DNA from: a virus
Length of the DNA stretch: 47,979 nt
Virus record (IMG/VR): IMGVR_UViG_3300010354_000141
Coordinates: 1-47,979 of that record
Direction: 5' to 3' (one strand)
Positions 36,406 to 43,366 of the stretch are shown here, in pieces. The translations under genes and the position numbers were made by a program. The notes beneath the pieces are model-generated. The model was not told the DNA's origin. It did not search any database and was given only the letters and a program-made list of their open reading frames with translations. Each line of letters starts with the position of its first letter. The first letter of the stretch is position 1.

Positions 36406-37085
36406 TGTGCAGTCAGATCGGCAGCCATTGGGAATATTTCAGCAATGGCCTGAGCACAAGCTCGAGCTACTTCTTGATGTTCCTTCTGCGTGCCATTGGC
36501 ACTACGCAGTTCAATAAAATGAATCCACGAACGCAAGGTACCATTCATATATAGTCTACTTTCGATTAGACCTTCGGGCAATACAGCCCGAGCTTGTTCT
36601 TTGGCAATACCATTTTTAATGGCCCACTCATATTCTCTCTGTGCGGCAAAGATAACACGTTTTTGTGCTCGCTCCCATTCAATGTCCAACAGGCGTTGTT
36701 CTTCAACATTTTTGTCTATTTCAACGCTATTTTGACGGTTTTTTAGATCCTGAAATCGTGCTTCGCGTGTAACAAAGTTAAGATCCTGTGTAGGGTCTGC
36801 ATAACGCTGACTAAATTCCTGAAAACTAAAACTACGATGGCGCAGTATTTGTCGAGCAATGTCTCGAGTGGTTGTAATTTCAATGCACGCCGAAACCATT
36901 TCCAATGGGCTCCAGTGTGCGTGTTTGATAAGATACCGAATTAGTTTTTCGCTGGTTTCGGTATTAAATTGATTGCTAGGATTGCTAACTCGTGCACAAA
37001 AAGCAATTAACTCTTGTGCATCGTTGATACCCTGTTCGGCAAATTCTTTTGTGGGTTGGCTGTATGATACTAATTTAACTTTCAT
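36402..37085 (-). CDS. thyX: FAD-dependent thymidylate synthase ThyX
   Basis: A 227-residue enzyme that methylates dUMP to dTMP with methylene-THF, NADPH and FAD. The signature RHR-x7-S is RHRSFSFQEFS at 82-92, followed by QRYADP. LPEGLIESRLYMNGTLRSWI carries the substrate-binding end of the family. It supplies thymidine for phage DNA. The start overlaps the next gene upstream by ATGA (37082-37085). Confidence 0.97.
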   Translation of the reverse strand: MKVKLVSYSQPTKEFAEQGINDAQELIAFCARVSNPSNQFNTETSEKLIRYLIKHAHWSPLEMVSACIEITTTRDIARQILRHRSFSFQEFSQRYADPTQDLNFVTREARFQDLKNRQNSVEIDKNVEEQRLLDIEWERAQKRVIFAAQREYEWAIKNGIAKEQARAVLPEGLIESRLYMNGTLRSWIHFIELRSANGTQKEHQEVARACAQAIAEIFPMAADLTAQ

Positions 37086-37423
37086 AGGTCTTTGAGTATA
37101 CGATCTGTAATTGGTTGAACGGTATTGACCACATCGTCAATACTGACGTAGAAATCTACGTCAGCAATTATATCATTTAATGCCTTTAATTTCAAGTCTA
37201 TCATCTCCTCAACTAGTTGAGGATCTTGTCCAGAAGCAAGCAATTCTTTTATGTCTATGTTTACTGTTGTTCCGTCAACTAAATTTACTCCAATGGCTTG
37301 AAGCAAATTAATCGGAACTTCGTTTTTCTCTACATCTTTAAGAATTTTTCGCCACTGACTCTTTGATGAAACATTGATCTTTTTAAGCCTTGACCGGGGA
37401 TTTTTTCTTTGCTGCACGGGCAT
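37082..37423 (-). CDS. Conserved phage protein of unknown function (113 residues)
   Basis: A basic N terminus (RKNPRSRLKK) leads to a helical body (INLLQAIGVNLVDGTTVNID; LVEEMIDLKLKALNDIIADV). I have seen like proteins in cyanophage-type genomes without a function. Its start lies 41 bases inside the end of the preceding gene. A GTG at codon 3 is the only near alternative. Confidence 0.75.
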   Translation of the reverse strand: MPVQQRKNPRSRLKKINVSSKSQWRKILKDVEKNEVPINLLQAIGVNLVDGTTVNIDIKELLASGQDPQLVEEMIDLKLKALNDIIADVDFYVSIDDVVNTVQPITDRILKDL

Positions 37424-38060
37424 TTGTCTTCGTGGCCTTTGGATCTAATTCGGCAGCTTCGGCCAGTAAACGCTCAGCTTCACGCAAGAGTTGTTCGGCG
37501 TTGGCCTTCATAGTGTTGGCTTGTTTAACACGATCTTTGGCTAAATCTGCATCTGATAAAACCGCCGATTGGGCTACGCTAGTCGGTTCGGGCATGGTAG
37601 CAGTTCTGCTGGCATTAGGTACACCTACTTCTCTGCCTTCATTGGCGGTCCTACGCTTACCAGTTATTCCGCGAGATGCATCGAGCTCAGCAAGACGCTT
37701 TACAGCATCTTCACCTTTGGCCATCTCATTTAGAATAGTGTTTAACTCATCAAGTCGAACACTACTATTAACATTAGGAGTGATCAACACTTGATTGGTT
37801 TGTACCTTTTTAATGAAACCTTCTCGGTGTAGTGATTCTAAAGCATTACGACCGTCGGCCATTATTGTGCGGAAGAGTACGTCTGAAAAATCTTTGGATT
37901 GCTGTCCGATTGGACTTTCCAAAGCCTTCATGACCTCGTCGTGAATTAGTCTAGGTAGAAGGTCGCTGTAGACTAATAAACACATATGAGGTTCGTCAGG
38001 AACCTCTCTGAATAAAAGAACAATTTTTTTATTATTGTGTTTGCCAACATGTTTATACAT
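37383..38060 (-). CDS. Conserved phage protein of unknown function (225 residues)
   Basis: The N-terminal half (MYKHVGKHNNKKIVLLFREV; DEPHMCLLVYSDLLPRLIHD; ADGRNALESLHREGFIKKV) is conserved in T4-like marine phages. The second half is a long Ala/Glu/Lys-rich helix (EQLLREAERLLAEAAEL) with a basic tail. A helical tail of this kind often binds nucleic acid or a partner protein. AAGGAA precedes the ATG. Confidence 0.78.
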   Translation of the reverse strand: MYKHVGKHNNKKIVLLFREVPDEPHMCLLVYSDLLPRLIHDEVMKALESPIGQQSKDFSDVLFRTIMADGRNALESLHREGFIKKVQTNQVLITPNVNSSVRLDELNTILNEMAKGEDAVKRLAELDASRGITGKRRTANEGREVGVPNASRTATMPEPTSVAQSAVLSDADLAKDRVKQANTMKANAEQLLREAERLLAEAAELDPKATKTNARAAKKKSPVKA

Positions 38061-38077
38061 TTTCGAATTCCTTTTGA

Positions 38078-38317
38078 TTATTCGGCGCTGTCATCGTCAT
38101 CGTCGGGTTTGGTTTGTACTCCGGCTGAATTTAAGAAGGAAACCAAGCGATCGTACAGAACTCCCACACTTGACAATTCACCTGCCCTCCACGCACCTCT
38201 CTTGGTTCCTACCTGAAGGATTTGAACCATAAGGGCTAGATCTTGTAGTGCCAGTGTTGGTTTAGCTTGCTCAGATTCTGGCGTCGGCTGTTCTTGAGTA
38301 TTAGTGTCTTCGGACAT
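38078..38317 (-). CDS. Conserved acidic phage protein of unknown function (79 residues)
   Basis: The centre (LALQDLALMVQILQVGTKRG, AWRAGELSSVG) is a conserved pattern in T4-like phages. The ends are acidic and low complexity (DDDDDSAE). Its start codon sits in the base of an 11-bp hairpin that places the GGAG ribosome-binding site in the loop. Confidence 0.8.
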   Translation of the reverse strand: MSEDTNTQEQPTPESEQAKPTLALQDLALMVQILQVGTKRGAWRAGELSSVGVLYDRLVSFLNSAGVQTKPDDDDDSAE

Positions 38318-38344
38318 AGTTAGATTCTCCGTTAATCTAACTAT
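38316..38344 (-). promoter_or_regulatory. Hairpin at the start of the 79-residue gene, with ribosome-binding site in the loop
   Basis: On the - strand, ATAGTTAGATT and AATCTAACTAT are perfectly paired over 11 bp around a 7-base loop AACGGAG. The last two bases of the 3' arm are the first two of the ATG. The loop exposes the Shine-Dalgarno while the start is in the stem. ATTAAATA, late-promoter-like, lies just upstream. Confidence 0.75.
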
Positions 38345-38368
38345 ATTTAATGATAGCCTGCGACCAGG

Positions 38369-38659
38369 CTAAAATTTATTAATTTCAGTGAGCACCAGCG
38401 CAAAGTAACTGGCTTCAGAATGAATTTCAAAAGCTGCTCGTTTTTGTAAACTGAAGTTTTTTTCAGACTCTGCAGTCCCAGTATTAACTACATCGCCGAA
38501 ATAAAATCGACCGGATAGATTTTCGTATATCCAGTCAGTGATAATTTTAGGTTTACTTCGCAAATCAAAATCCACCGCATAAAAATGCGGTGGGCAGTTT
38601 TTAACGATACGAAGATTATGAGCGTTAAGAGGATTGGGCCGAAAGTCCATCTTCAACAA
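38369..38659 (-). CDS. Hypothetical protein (96 residues)
   Basis: Not recognised. It has a WIYENLSGRFYFGDV segment with aromatic residues and a helical end (EASYFALVLTEINKF), which gives the look of a small globular protein. It overlaps the gene upstream by 35 bases; a second ATG at codon 4 would shorten the overlap. A 6-bp hairpin AGCCTG/CAGGCT lies at its stop. Confidence 0.65.
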   Translation of the reverse strand: MLKMDFRPNPLNAHNLRIVKNCPPHFYAVDFDLRSKPKIITDWIYENLSGRFYFGDVVNTGTAESEKNFSLQKRAAFEIHSEASYFALVLTEINKF

Positions 38660-38915
38660 TTTGAATTTTTTTCTGATCGAATGTCTGCATACGTTCGCTA
38701 AGTTCGACTAAATCAATACGATCAAGAAGGTAGTGATTAGATGCATCAATAAAAGAACCTAGCAAATGAAACTGATTAGTTACCATGCAAATTTCGGCAC
38801 AACGAGTAATATCGTCGAGCGTTTTTTCGCACTCCATTAGACGATCTTGAAGAAGCTCAATCTTGGCCTGAGCTTGCTCGATATCGGTAAAATCTTTTGG
38901 ATTAACAAAAATCAT
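38625..38915 (-). CDS. Hypothetical helical protein (96 residues)
   Basis: Not recognised. Long heptad-like helices (IEQAQAKIELLQDRLMECEK; LDRIDLVELSERMQTF) suggest a coiled coil. Its ATG overlaps the stop of the 23-residue gene upstream by ATGA (38912-38915). Confidence 0.7.
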   Translation of the reverse strand: MIFVNPKDFTDIEQAQAKIELLQDRLMECEKTLDDITRCAEICMVTNQFHLLGSFIDASNHYLLDRIDLVELSERMQTFDQKKIQIVEDGLSAQSS

Positions 38916-38983
38916 TTGGACCTCTTAAAAAGTTGACGAATACGCCAGATAACATAATAGGGCCATTCTTTAACAGAAATCAT
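38912..38983 (-). CDS. 23-residue peptide gene coupled at both ends
   Basis: The peptide begins MISVKEWPYYVIWRIRQLFK and ends RSK. Its ATG overlaps the stop of the VWA gene (ATGA, 38980-38983) and its stop overlaps the start of the next gene (ATGA, 38912-38915). It is amphipathic, aromatic and basic at the end, so it could lie in a membrane surface. Being coupled at both ends is the main argument that it is real. Confidence 0.65.
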   Translation of the reverse strand: MISVKEWPYYVIWRIRQLFKRSK

Positions 38984-40236
38984 TTCTTTGCGTCCTCATA
39001 GTGAGCCCAGATACCAAACGGGGGTTGTACACCTGGATTGCCTTTGATAATGAATACCGTATCGCAGTAGTTTTCGTCACCCCACGAACCAAACGGCATG
39101 CCGTCAGTGAACATAACAAACTTTTTAGGTTCGATACCTTGCTCCTTCATGAATTCCCAGTTAGCCATAAAGTCGGTACCGCCGCCACCTTGCGGCTCGT
39201 ACTCAAGAATATCCTTCATGTTATCCTGCGTGAACTCTTGAACATTGTAAACAGCAGTATCAAAACTCCACACTTGAATGCGATAGTCGTCATAGCTATC
39301 CATGATGCCTTTGATCTCGCTAAGGAAGATCTTGAGTTCTTCGGTGCCAATACTGCCCGAAGTATCAATGGCCACACACAGGTCTACAGTTTCGCCGGGC
39401 TTCATACCGGGCATGACTGCGTCCATATGCCAACTACGACGGTTGGGACGGGTCCAAGAAAAGTCGCTCTTAACAGTGCTCTGGATTTGTTGCAGTAGCA
39501 GTTCGCGCCAGTCAATAACGCTCTCGGTAAGATCCTTGATTAGACGTTGAACACCGGCAGGCAAATTACTAGCACCGCAGGCCTGAGCCGCTTGCAGAAT
39601 AGCATCCTTGATTTCGTCTCGAAGAGCCTTTTGTTCTTCCTTACTCAAGCGAGGCCGGCCCTTGCCATCCTTGTCACCGTCGCTGTCACCTTCGCCGTCG
39701 CCCTCTCCTTCAAGATGGTCGTCCAGCAATTGCTTGGCCAAGTCATTGACGTTGATCTTTTGAGCATTCTTGTACAGGTCGTCATAGACTTCTTCGTAAC
39801 TCCAGCCACGATACTTGCGATCGTACAGGATAGGAACCGTAGTAATCTTTTGACCAATATTGTGATCAATAAGATCGCTGTTCACGCAATAGTCAGCGGC
39901 AATATTGCTCAGCACAGGATTACGATCTTCACGACGACCCAAGTGGTCATAAACCACATGCAAGACTTCGTGCCCAAACAGGAATTCGCACTCCTTAAGG
40001 CTCAAGCGATTAATGAACTGACTGTTATACCAGAAGGTACGCCCGTCGGTAGCCGCAGTAGGGCACCAGTCGTCGGCGTTGATCAACTTGAGACGAGTAG
40101 CCAGATTACCGAAGAAGCCTGCACGTAGCAGTAGGCCCACTCGAGCAGTAATCAACTTTTCTCGAGCCGCGTTATCAATACGCGGATCAGTAACAGTCTT
40201 AGACTTTTCTTTAGTAGAAAGAGTAGTATCGGTCAT
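38980..40236 (-). CDS. VWA-like putative metallopeptidase, MoxR partner
   Basis: A 418-residue protein. The N-terminal domain has HEVLH (89-93) with DH at 97-98, the zinc pattern of DUF2201-type putative metal-dependent peptidases. An acidic linker (GEGDGEGDSDGDKDGKG) leads to a VWA domain with MIDAS motif DTSGSIG (291-297) and a TDGMPFG near the end. Families of this order occur with MoxR AAA+ proteins in bacteria. Together they probably remodel or insert cofactors into a target. The next gene upstream is just such an ATPase. It has its own promoter-like TTGTTT-17-TATAAT. Confidence 0.88.
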   Translation of the reverse strand: MTDTTLSTKEKSKTVTDPRIDNAAREKLITARVGLLLRAGFFGNLATRLKLINADDWCPTAATDGRTFWYNSQFINRLSLKECEFLFGHEVLHVVYDHLGRREDRNPVLSNIAADYCVNSDLIDHNIGQKITTVPILYDRKYRGWSYEEVYDDLYKNAQKINVNDLAKQLLDDHLEGEGDGEGDSDGDKDGKGRPRLSKEEQKALRDEIKDAILQAAQACGASNLPAGVQRLIKDLTESVIDWRELLLQQIQSTVKSDFSWTRPNRRSWHMDAVMPGMKPGETVDLCVAIDTSGSIGTEELKIFLSEIKGIMDSYDDYRIQVWSFDTAVYNVQEFTQDNMKDILEYEPQGGGGTDFMANWEFMKEQGIEPKKFVMFTDGMPFGSWGDENYCDTVFIIKGNPGVQPPFGIWAHYEDAKK

Positions 40237-40260
40237 GGTGGTCCTTGCTTAGTTTTAGTT

Positions 40261-40289
40261 ATTATACAGTCAATAGCCCGAAAAAACAA
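40261..40289 (-). promoter_or_regulatory. Sigma70-type promoter before the VWA gene
   Basis: TATAAT (40261-40266) with TTGTTT (40284-40289) and a 17-base spacer. The -35 is in the foot of the MoxR terminator. Confidence 0.5.
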
Positions 40290-40308
40290 GAGGCCCTGGG
40301 CCTCTTGT
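40281..40308 (-). terminator. Rho-independent terminator of the MoxR gene
   Basis: On the - strand ACAAGAGGC / GCCTCTTGT form a 9-bp stem (40286-40308) with loop CCAGG, followed by a T-run. It lies just behind the MoxR stop codon. Confidence 0.85.
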
Positions 40309-40310
40309 TG

Positions 40311-41414
40311 TTACTTAGCAACAGCCGCAACCACGTACTTACCAAATCGCTTGTGGAACTCATCAAACGTCTTGAGCTTGCCCGGAACAAACGGAATACC
40401 GTAAGTGGTAATTGCAATACGGCTGGCCATAACTACCAGCTCGGTAGTAAAGTTATCCATGATGAACCGGAAGAAGTTATCCGCCATCTTGTTCCAATCT
40501 TCGGTCTTGCCCTCGGCCTTGTCAAAGGCTTCCTTGAGCTCATAGCACAGGCTAATGGTCAGCGAGTACATGGCACTGACTTCCTTGACCTTGAGCTCGG
40601 ATACCTTGCCCTTGAGCACATCGCTGGGGTCAGGCATCTGGCCTGCAACCTTACGGTGAGCCATGAACTTAACTGCAAGGCCTTCGCCCACTGCACCGGC
40701 AATCAGGTCTACAGTACCTGCATCAAGGCCGTCGTCATCTTCTAGCAGTTCGCTAACAAAGGTCCACGAGCGCGGTGTAGCAAAACTACGGCTGGCACTG
40801 CGCGGATCAAAGTCAAACAGATCCTGCTTGGCAAAGCTCAGGTAACCAACCACATCCTTGTGGATGCGGTTATTCACTGCCCAAGTCTGCCACGAATCAA
40901 AGTCCACCCGCATTTCAAGGTGAACAAATCGATTGGCCAGTGGGCTGGGCATGCGGAAGGTTACACCCTTGTCTGACTCGCGGTTGCCTGCGGCAACCAT
41001 AACTACATTGTCGGGCAGGCGATACTTGCCCACACGGCGATTAAGAATCAGCTGATAAGCCACAGCCTGTACAGCCGGTGGCGCACTGTTCATTTCATCC
41101 AAGAACAGTACAATGATAGGATACTGGCTAGCCATTTCCTCGTCGGGCAGATCAACTGGAGCCGCCCAGTCCATCTTGTTGGACTCTTTGTTATAGAACG
41201 GAATACCACGGATGTCGGTAGGATCCATCTGCGCCAGACGCAGGTCGATCATGTGACCGCCAAGGTCTCGAGCAATGCCGGAAACCAGCTCGCTCTTACC
41301 AATGCCCGGAGGGCCCCAAAGGAAAACAGGGCGTTGACGCTTAAAGCAACGGATGAGACTGCGCCGGGCTTCGGCGGCAGTTACTGTACGATTTTCGGAA
41401 ACGGTGGTAACCAT
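40311..41414 (-). CDS. MoxR-type AAA+ ATPase
   Basis: A 367-residue protein with Walker A GPPGIGKS (34-41), Walker B LFLDEMN (103-109), sensor-1 Asn in VAAGNRESDKG (144) and an Arg finger region ANRF (160-163). LNRRVGKYRLPDNVVMV and FRMPSPLANRFVHLEM are the MoxR forms of these motifs. MoxR ATPases work as chaperones with VWA proteins, as in RavA-ViaA and CoxD-CoxE. Its VWA partner is next on the same strand, though separated by a terminator and a promoter. The C-terminal 200 residues have no known domain that I recognise. Confidence 0.92.
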   Translation of the reverse strand: MVTTVSENRTVTAAEARRSLIRCFKRQRPVFLWGPPGIGKSELVSGIARDLGGHMIDLRLAQMDPTDIRGIPFYNKESNKMDWAAPVDLPDEEMASQYPIIVLFLDEMNSAPPAVQAVAYQLILNRRVGKYRLPDNVVMVAAGNRESDKGVTFRMPSPLANRFVHLEMRVDFDSWQTWAVNNRIHKDVVGYLSFAKQDLFDFDPRSASRSFATPRSWTFVSELLEDDDGLDAGTVDLIAGAVGEGLAVKFMAHRKVAGQMPDPSDVLKGKVSELKVKEVSAMYSLTISLCYELKEAFDKAEGKTEDWNKMADNFFRFIMDNFTTELVVMASRIAITTYGIPFVPGKLKTFDEFHKRFGKYVVAAVAK

Positions 41415-41443
41415 TGTGTGCCTTTCTTGACTATTGAGTGCTA

Positions 41444-41472
41444 ATTATATGCGAATATAGAAACCCGTGCAA
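41444..41472 (-). promoter_or_regulatory. Sigma70-type promoter before the MoxR gene
   Basis: TATAAT (41444-41449) with TTGCAC (41467-41472) and a 17-base spacer, about 30 bases before the ATG. The -35 lies in the terminator hairpin of the previous gene. Confidence 0.65.
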
Positions 41473-41483
41473 GTGACGGGTTT
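41461..41483 (-). terminator. Hairpin behind the 92-residue gene
   Basis: AAACCCGT/ACGGGTTT form a perfect 8-bp stem with a 7-base loop. The 3' side has only a short T-rich run, so termination may be partial. Confidence 0.55.
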
Positions 41484-41495
41484 TGTGTGTGGTTT

Positions 41496-41774
41496 TTAGA
41501 CAACTTCCAGCATGTTGGCCGGAACCTTCCAGCGCATACCGGTGGCGGTCTTGACAGTAACATATTTCAGGGCAATTTTTTCCACAGTGCCTCGCTCACC
41601 CAGAGGGTTCTTAGAGCTGGTCCACTTTACAGTAGAACCCAAACTCATGGCACGAATGTTCTGCTTCTGCAGGCCGCGACGAGCAAACTTAACGGCGTCG
41701 ATAATACTGGACAATTCAACGTCGGTAAAATTGCCAAACATGATAGCAGAGTTAATATCGCGGATGGTAGCCAA
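41496..41774 (-). CDS. Conserved small phage protein with SH3-like end (92 residues), TTG start
   Basis: ATIRDINSAIMFGNFTDVEL, then SSIIDAVKFARRGL and LGSTVKWTSSKNPLGERGTV is a protein found widely in T4-like phages. The second half (GERGTVEKIALKYVTVKT) resembles a KOW/SH3-type barrel. The TTG at 41774 has AGGAG six bases upstream and the longer frame to 41906 runs over the promoter, so this start was chosen. The role is unknown; RNA polymerase or nucleic-acid binding is possible. Confidence 0.82.
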   Translation of the reverse strand: MATIRDINSAIMFGNFTDVELSSIIDAVKFARRGLQKQNIRAMSLGSTVKWTSSKNPLGERGTVEKIALKYVTVKTATGMRWKVPANMLEVV

Positions 41775-41804
41775 TTTTCGCTCCTGTTTGCTTACTGTTT
41801 TCAC

Positions 41805-41833
41805 AGTATAGCAGAAACGGATACCCTGGTCAA
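41805..41833 (-). promoter_or_regulatory. Strong sigma70-type promoter before the 92-residue gene
   Basis: TTGACC (41828-41833), a 17-base spacer and TATACT (41805-41810), about 30 bases before the TTG start. Confidence 0.75.
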
Positions 41834-41886
41834 ATGGCGGGTTTTTGGGTGTTGTTTTTGTGCAACGCAACAAAAATCGTGGGTTT

Positions 41887-41907
41887 TTTGCACGAAAATC
41901 GTGCAAA
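41887..41907. repeat. 9-bp hairpin TTTGCACGA/TCGTGCAAA
   Basis: A perfect 9-bp stem with a 3-base loop lies upstream of the sigma70 promoter. With no T-run on either side it is more likely an operator or processing site than a terminator. Confidence 0.45.
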
Positions 41908-41925
41908 TTTAGGTTGACAACCCAT

Positions 41926-41950
41926 AAAAAAAGGGCCCTTTTTAGGCCCT
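41926..41950 (-). terminator. Terminator of the 92-residue NGYEIRT gene
   Basis: On the - strand AGGGCC / GGCCCT form a 6-bp stem around TAAAAAG and are followed by a run of T (41926-41932). It is 20 bases behind the stop at 41970. Confidence 0.75.
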
Positions 41951-41969
41951 AATTTAGGTAAGCCTACAA

Positions 41970-42248
41970 TTACTTTTTAGAATTGTTGGCACCTGCATTA
42001 ACAAAACTGTACATCTTTTCAGCAGTTTCAAGAACCTTATCTAGTCCAGGAAACTCGGGCATGGCCACGGTGCTGACAATTTGCCCGGTCTTTTCGTCGC
42101 GCTGGGCAGTCATTTCCCAACCTTGGAACTTCACATGGAAGTCCTGGGCAACGAGATCTTTGGCCATGGCCAAGATGTCTGTACGAATTTCGTATCCGTT
42201 CTTGTTGAACTTAACTTCGGGTAGCTTTGGTGTTTCAAAATTTGACAT
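41970..42248 (-). CDS. Conserved phage protein of unknown function (92 residues)
   Basis: KLPEVKFNKNGYEIRTDILA, then MAKDLVAQDFHVKFQGWEM and MPEFPGLDKVLETAEKMYSF are strongly like small proteins of many T4-like phages. The function is not known. An AAGGAG precedes the ATG and TTGACC-17-TAACAT (42282-42310) lies further upstream. Confidence 0.85.
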   Translation of the reverse strand: MSNFETPKLPEVKFNKNGYEIRTDILAMAKDLVAQDFHVKFQGWEMTAQRDEKTGQIVSTVAMPEFPGLDKVLETAEKMYSFVNAGANNSKK

Positions 42249-42281
42249 TTTACTTCTCCTTTGTGTGTATGTCTGTGTACT

Positions 42282-42310
42282 ATGTTAGTACAAATTTATT
42301 TATCGGTCAA
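42282..42310 (-). promoter_or_regulatory. Sigma70-type promoter, overlapping a late-like motif
   Basis: TTGACC (42305-42310), 17 bases, TAACAT (42282-42287). The spacer also contains GATAAATA (42297-42304), so either an early or a late promoter is possible. Confidence 0.5.
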
Positions 42311-42405
42311 TACCAACGGTTAAAAACATTTTTATATTGTCTTTGTCTGTGCTGATTAATTCCGTCGGCCCAGTCAATAAGAAAGTTCCAAAATTTCTTA
42401 ATCAT
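42307..42405 (-). CDS. 32-residue protein, translationally coupled
   Basis: A small frame with MIKKFWNFLIDWADGINQHR, then a basic, aromatic end (VFNRWY). The ATG overlaps the stop of the preceding gene by ATGA (42402-42405). Its end lies in the promoter of the next gene. Trp-rich and with a hydrophobic first half, it might bind a membrane or a partner protein. Confidence 0.6.
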   Translation of the reverse strand: MIKKFWNFLIDWADGINQHRQRQYKNVFNRWY

Positions 42406-42581
42406 GGGTAACCTCTATGACTTTCTCTGTCAAACTGTAGAATGATTTTTTCTACGTCTCCTGGATGCTTGGGATTCTTTGACATAACATAACGGTCTAA
42501 TCTAGATTGGTAATCAGACCCTTTGAACATCTCGGCTAATCGCTCAAGTATGCTCATCATCTTTTCAGATATTGCTTGCAT
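42402..42581 (-). CDS. Small phage protein of unknown function (59 residues)
   Basis: The start at 42581 (MQAISEKMMSILERLAEMFK) is chosen for the GAGAGGAAA a few bases upstream; an earlier ATG at 42617 has no such site and is the other option. The end (SRLDRYVMSKNPKHPGDVEK; FDRESHRGYP) is a pattern I have seen in small phage proteins. Confidence 0.72.
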   Translation of the reverse strand: MQAISEKMMSILERLAEMFKGSDYQSRLDRYVMSKNPKHPGDVEKIILQFDRESHRGYP

Positions 42582-42632
42582 GATGTATTTCCTCTCTGAG
42601 TGTGTGTAAAAACTCATGGTTTTTACTAAATT

Positions 42633-42640
42633 TATTTATC
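42633..42640 (-). promoter_or_regulatory. Late-promoter motif GATAAATA before the 59-residue gene
   Basis: On the - strand GATAAATAAATTT; the same 13 bases are found in front of the gene starting at 42248. Confidence 0.5.
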
Positions 42641-42656
42641 TCAGTGGAAACACTGA

Positions 42657-43028
42657 CTACCTATATTTTTGTACGTGATTTAGATAGCTTTGAAGATCGT
42701 TATTGTACAGAGTTAAAGTTACACTGATAGTATCGCTGAACACATAGATCGATCTAAGGTTGCGTATGTAGTATGGACAATCTAAAAATTTTTCTAATTG
42801 TAAAAGTGTTTTAGGCATTATAGGATTCTCAACTACATGCAGATAGCACTTCAATTTGACTAGATTGATTGCAAATTCAAATCCTGATTTATTTAATCGT
42901 AAACTGGTTTTAGATAAAGAGTTGAACCACCATTGATGGCGCAAATCTGCAATGCTAATTGAACGTTCTTTACCTTGTTCAACAAATTTAAAAAAACTTT
43001 CGGTCCATTCAATCTGAGTCTGCCGCAC
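42657..43028 (-). CDS. Hypothetical phage protein (123 residues), GTG start
   Basis: The order FLxxxL-like WWFNSLSKTSLRLNKSGFEF, then KTLLQLEKFLDCPYYIRNLR and TLTLYNNDLQSYLNHVQKY matches a small family in T4-like phages without known function. The start is GTG at 43028, two bases behind the stop of the preceding gene. Confidence 0.75.
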   Translation of the reverse strand: MRQTQIEWTESFFKFVEQGKERSISIADLRHQWWFNSLSKTSLRLNKSGFEFAINLVKLKCYLHVVENPIMPKTLLQLEKFLDCPYYIRNLRSIYVFSDTISVTLTLYNNDLQSYLNHVQKYR

Positions 43029-43030
43029 AA

Positions 43031-43321
43031 TTATTGCTGAAAAATTGTTTGGCCTTGATTGAGTAAGACCACTGTGAATTTATTAGTTTTAAATTGTGTG
43101 TTTAATTTTTTGGCTAGACTAATGGCATGTCCAGGGTTAGAAAAAGAAACTTTTCGATACTTTGGGCCTGGGTAACTAACTAGAATGTTTTGAGTTTTAA
43201 GATTAACCGGCTTGCCATCATAATACACGGCCCAAATTCCTTCTGATGCCAACACTTGGTCGCATTTGTAGTTGGACTTATTTAGATTTTCTAGAATTAC
43301 AGTAGGTTTAGGTCTGCTCAT
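43031..43321 (-). CDS. Conserved phage protein of unknown function (96 residues)
   Basis: MSRPKPTVILENLNKSNYKC, then GIWAVYYDGKPVNLKTQNIL and YPGPKYRKVSFSNPGHAISL belong to a protein common in T4-like marine phages. Function unknown. An AAAGGA lies before the ATG and CATAAATA (43354-43361) upstream. Confidence 0.85.
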   Translation of the reverse strand: MSRPKPTVILENLNKSNYKCDQVLASEGIWAVYYDGKPVNLKTQNILVSYPGPKYRKVSFSNPGHAISLAKKLNTQFKTNKFTVVLLNQGQTIFQQ

Positions 43322-43353
43322 GGCGATCCTTTGATATATAATACACGTACTTT

Positions 43354-43361
43354 TATTTATG
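43354..43361 (-). promoter_or_regulatory. Late-promoter motif CATAAATA before the 96-residue gene
   Basis: CATAAATA lies 33 bases before the ATG, like the other late-type boxes of this window. Confidence 0.5.
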
Positions 43362-43366
43362 CGCAG

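Noticed and set aside
39547-40128. 193-residue frame antisense to the VWA gene
   Set aside because: It mirrors the codons of a gene with clear HExxH and MIDAS motifs and shows no domain or ribosome-binding site.
41776-41906. N-terminal extension of the 92-residue gene to 136 residues
   Set aside because: It would cover the TTGACC-17-TATACT promoter; the TTG with AGGAG in front fits the known family start.
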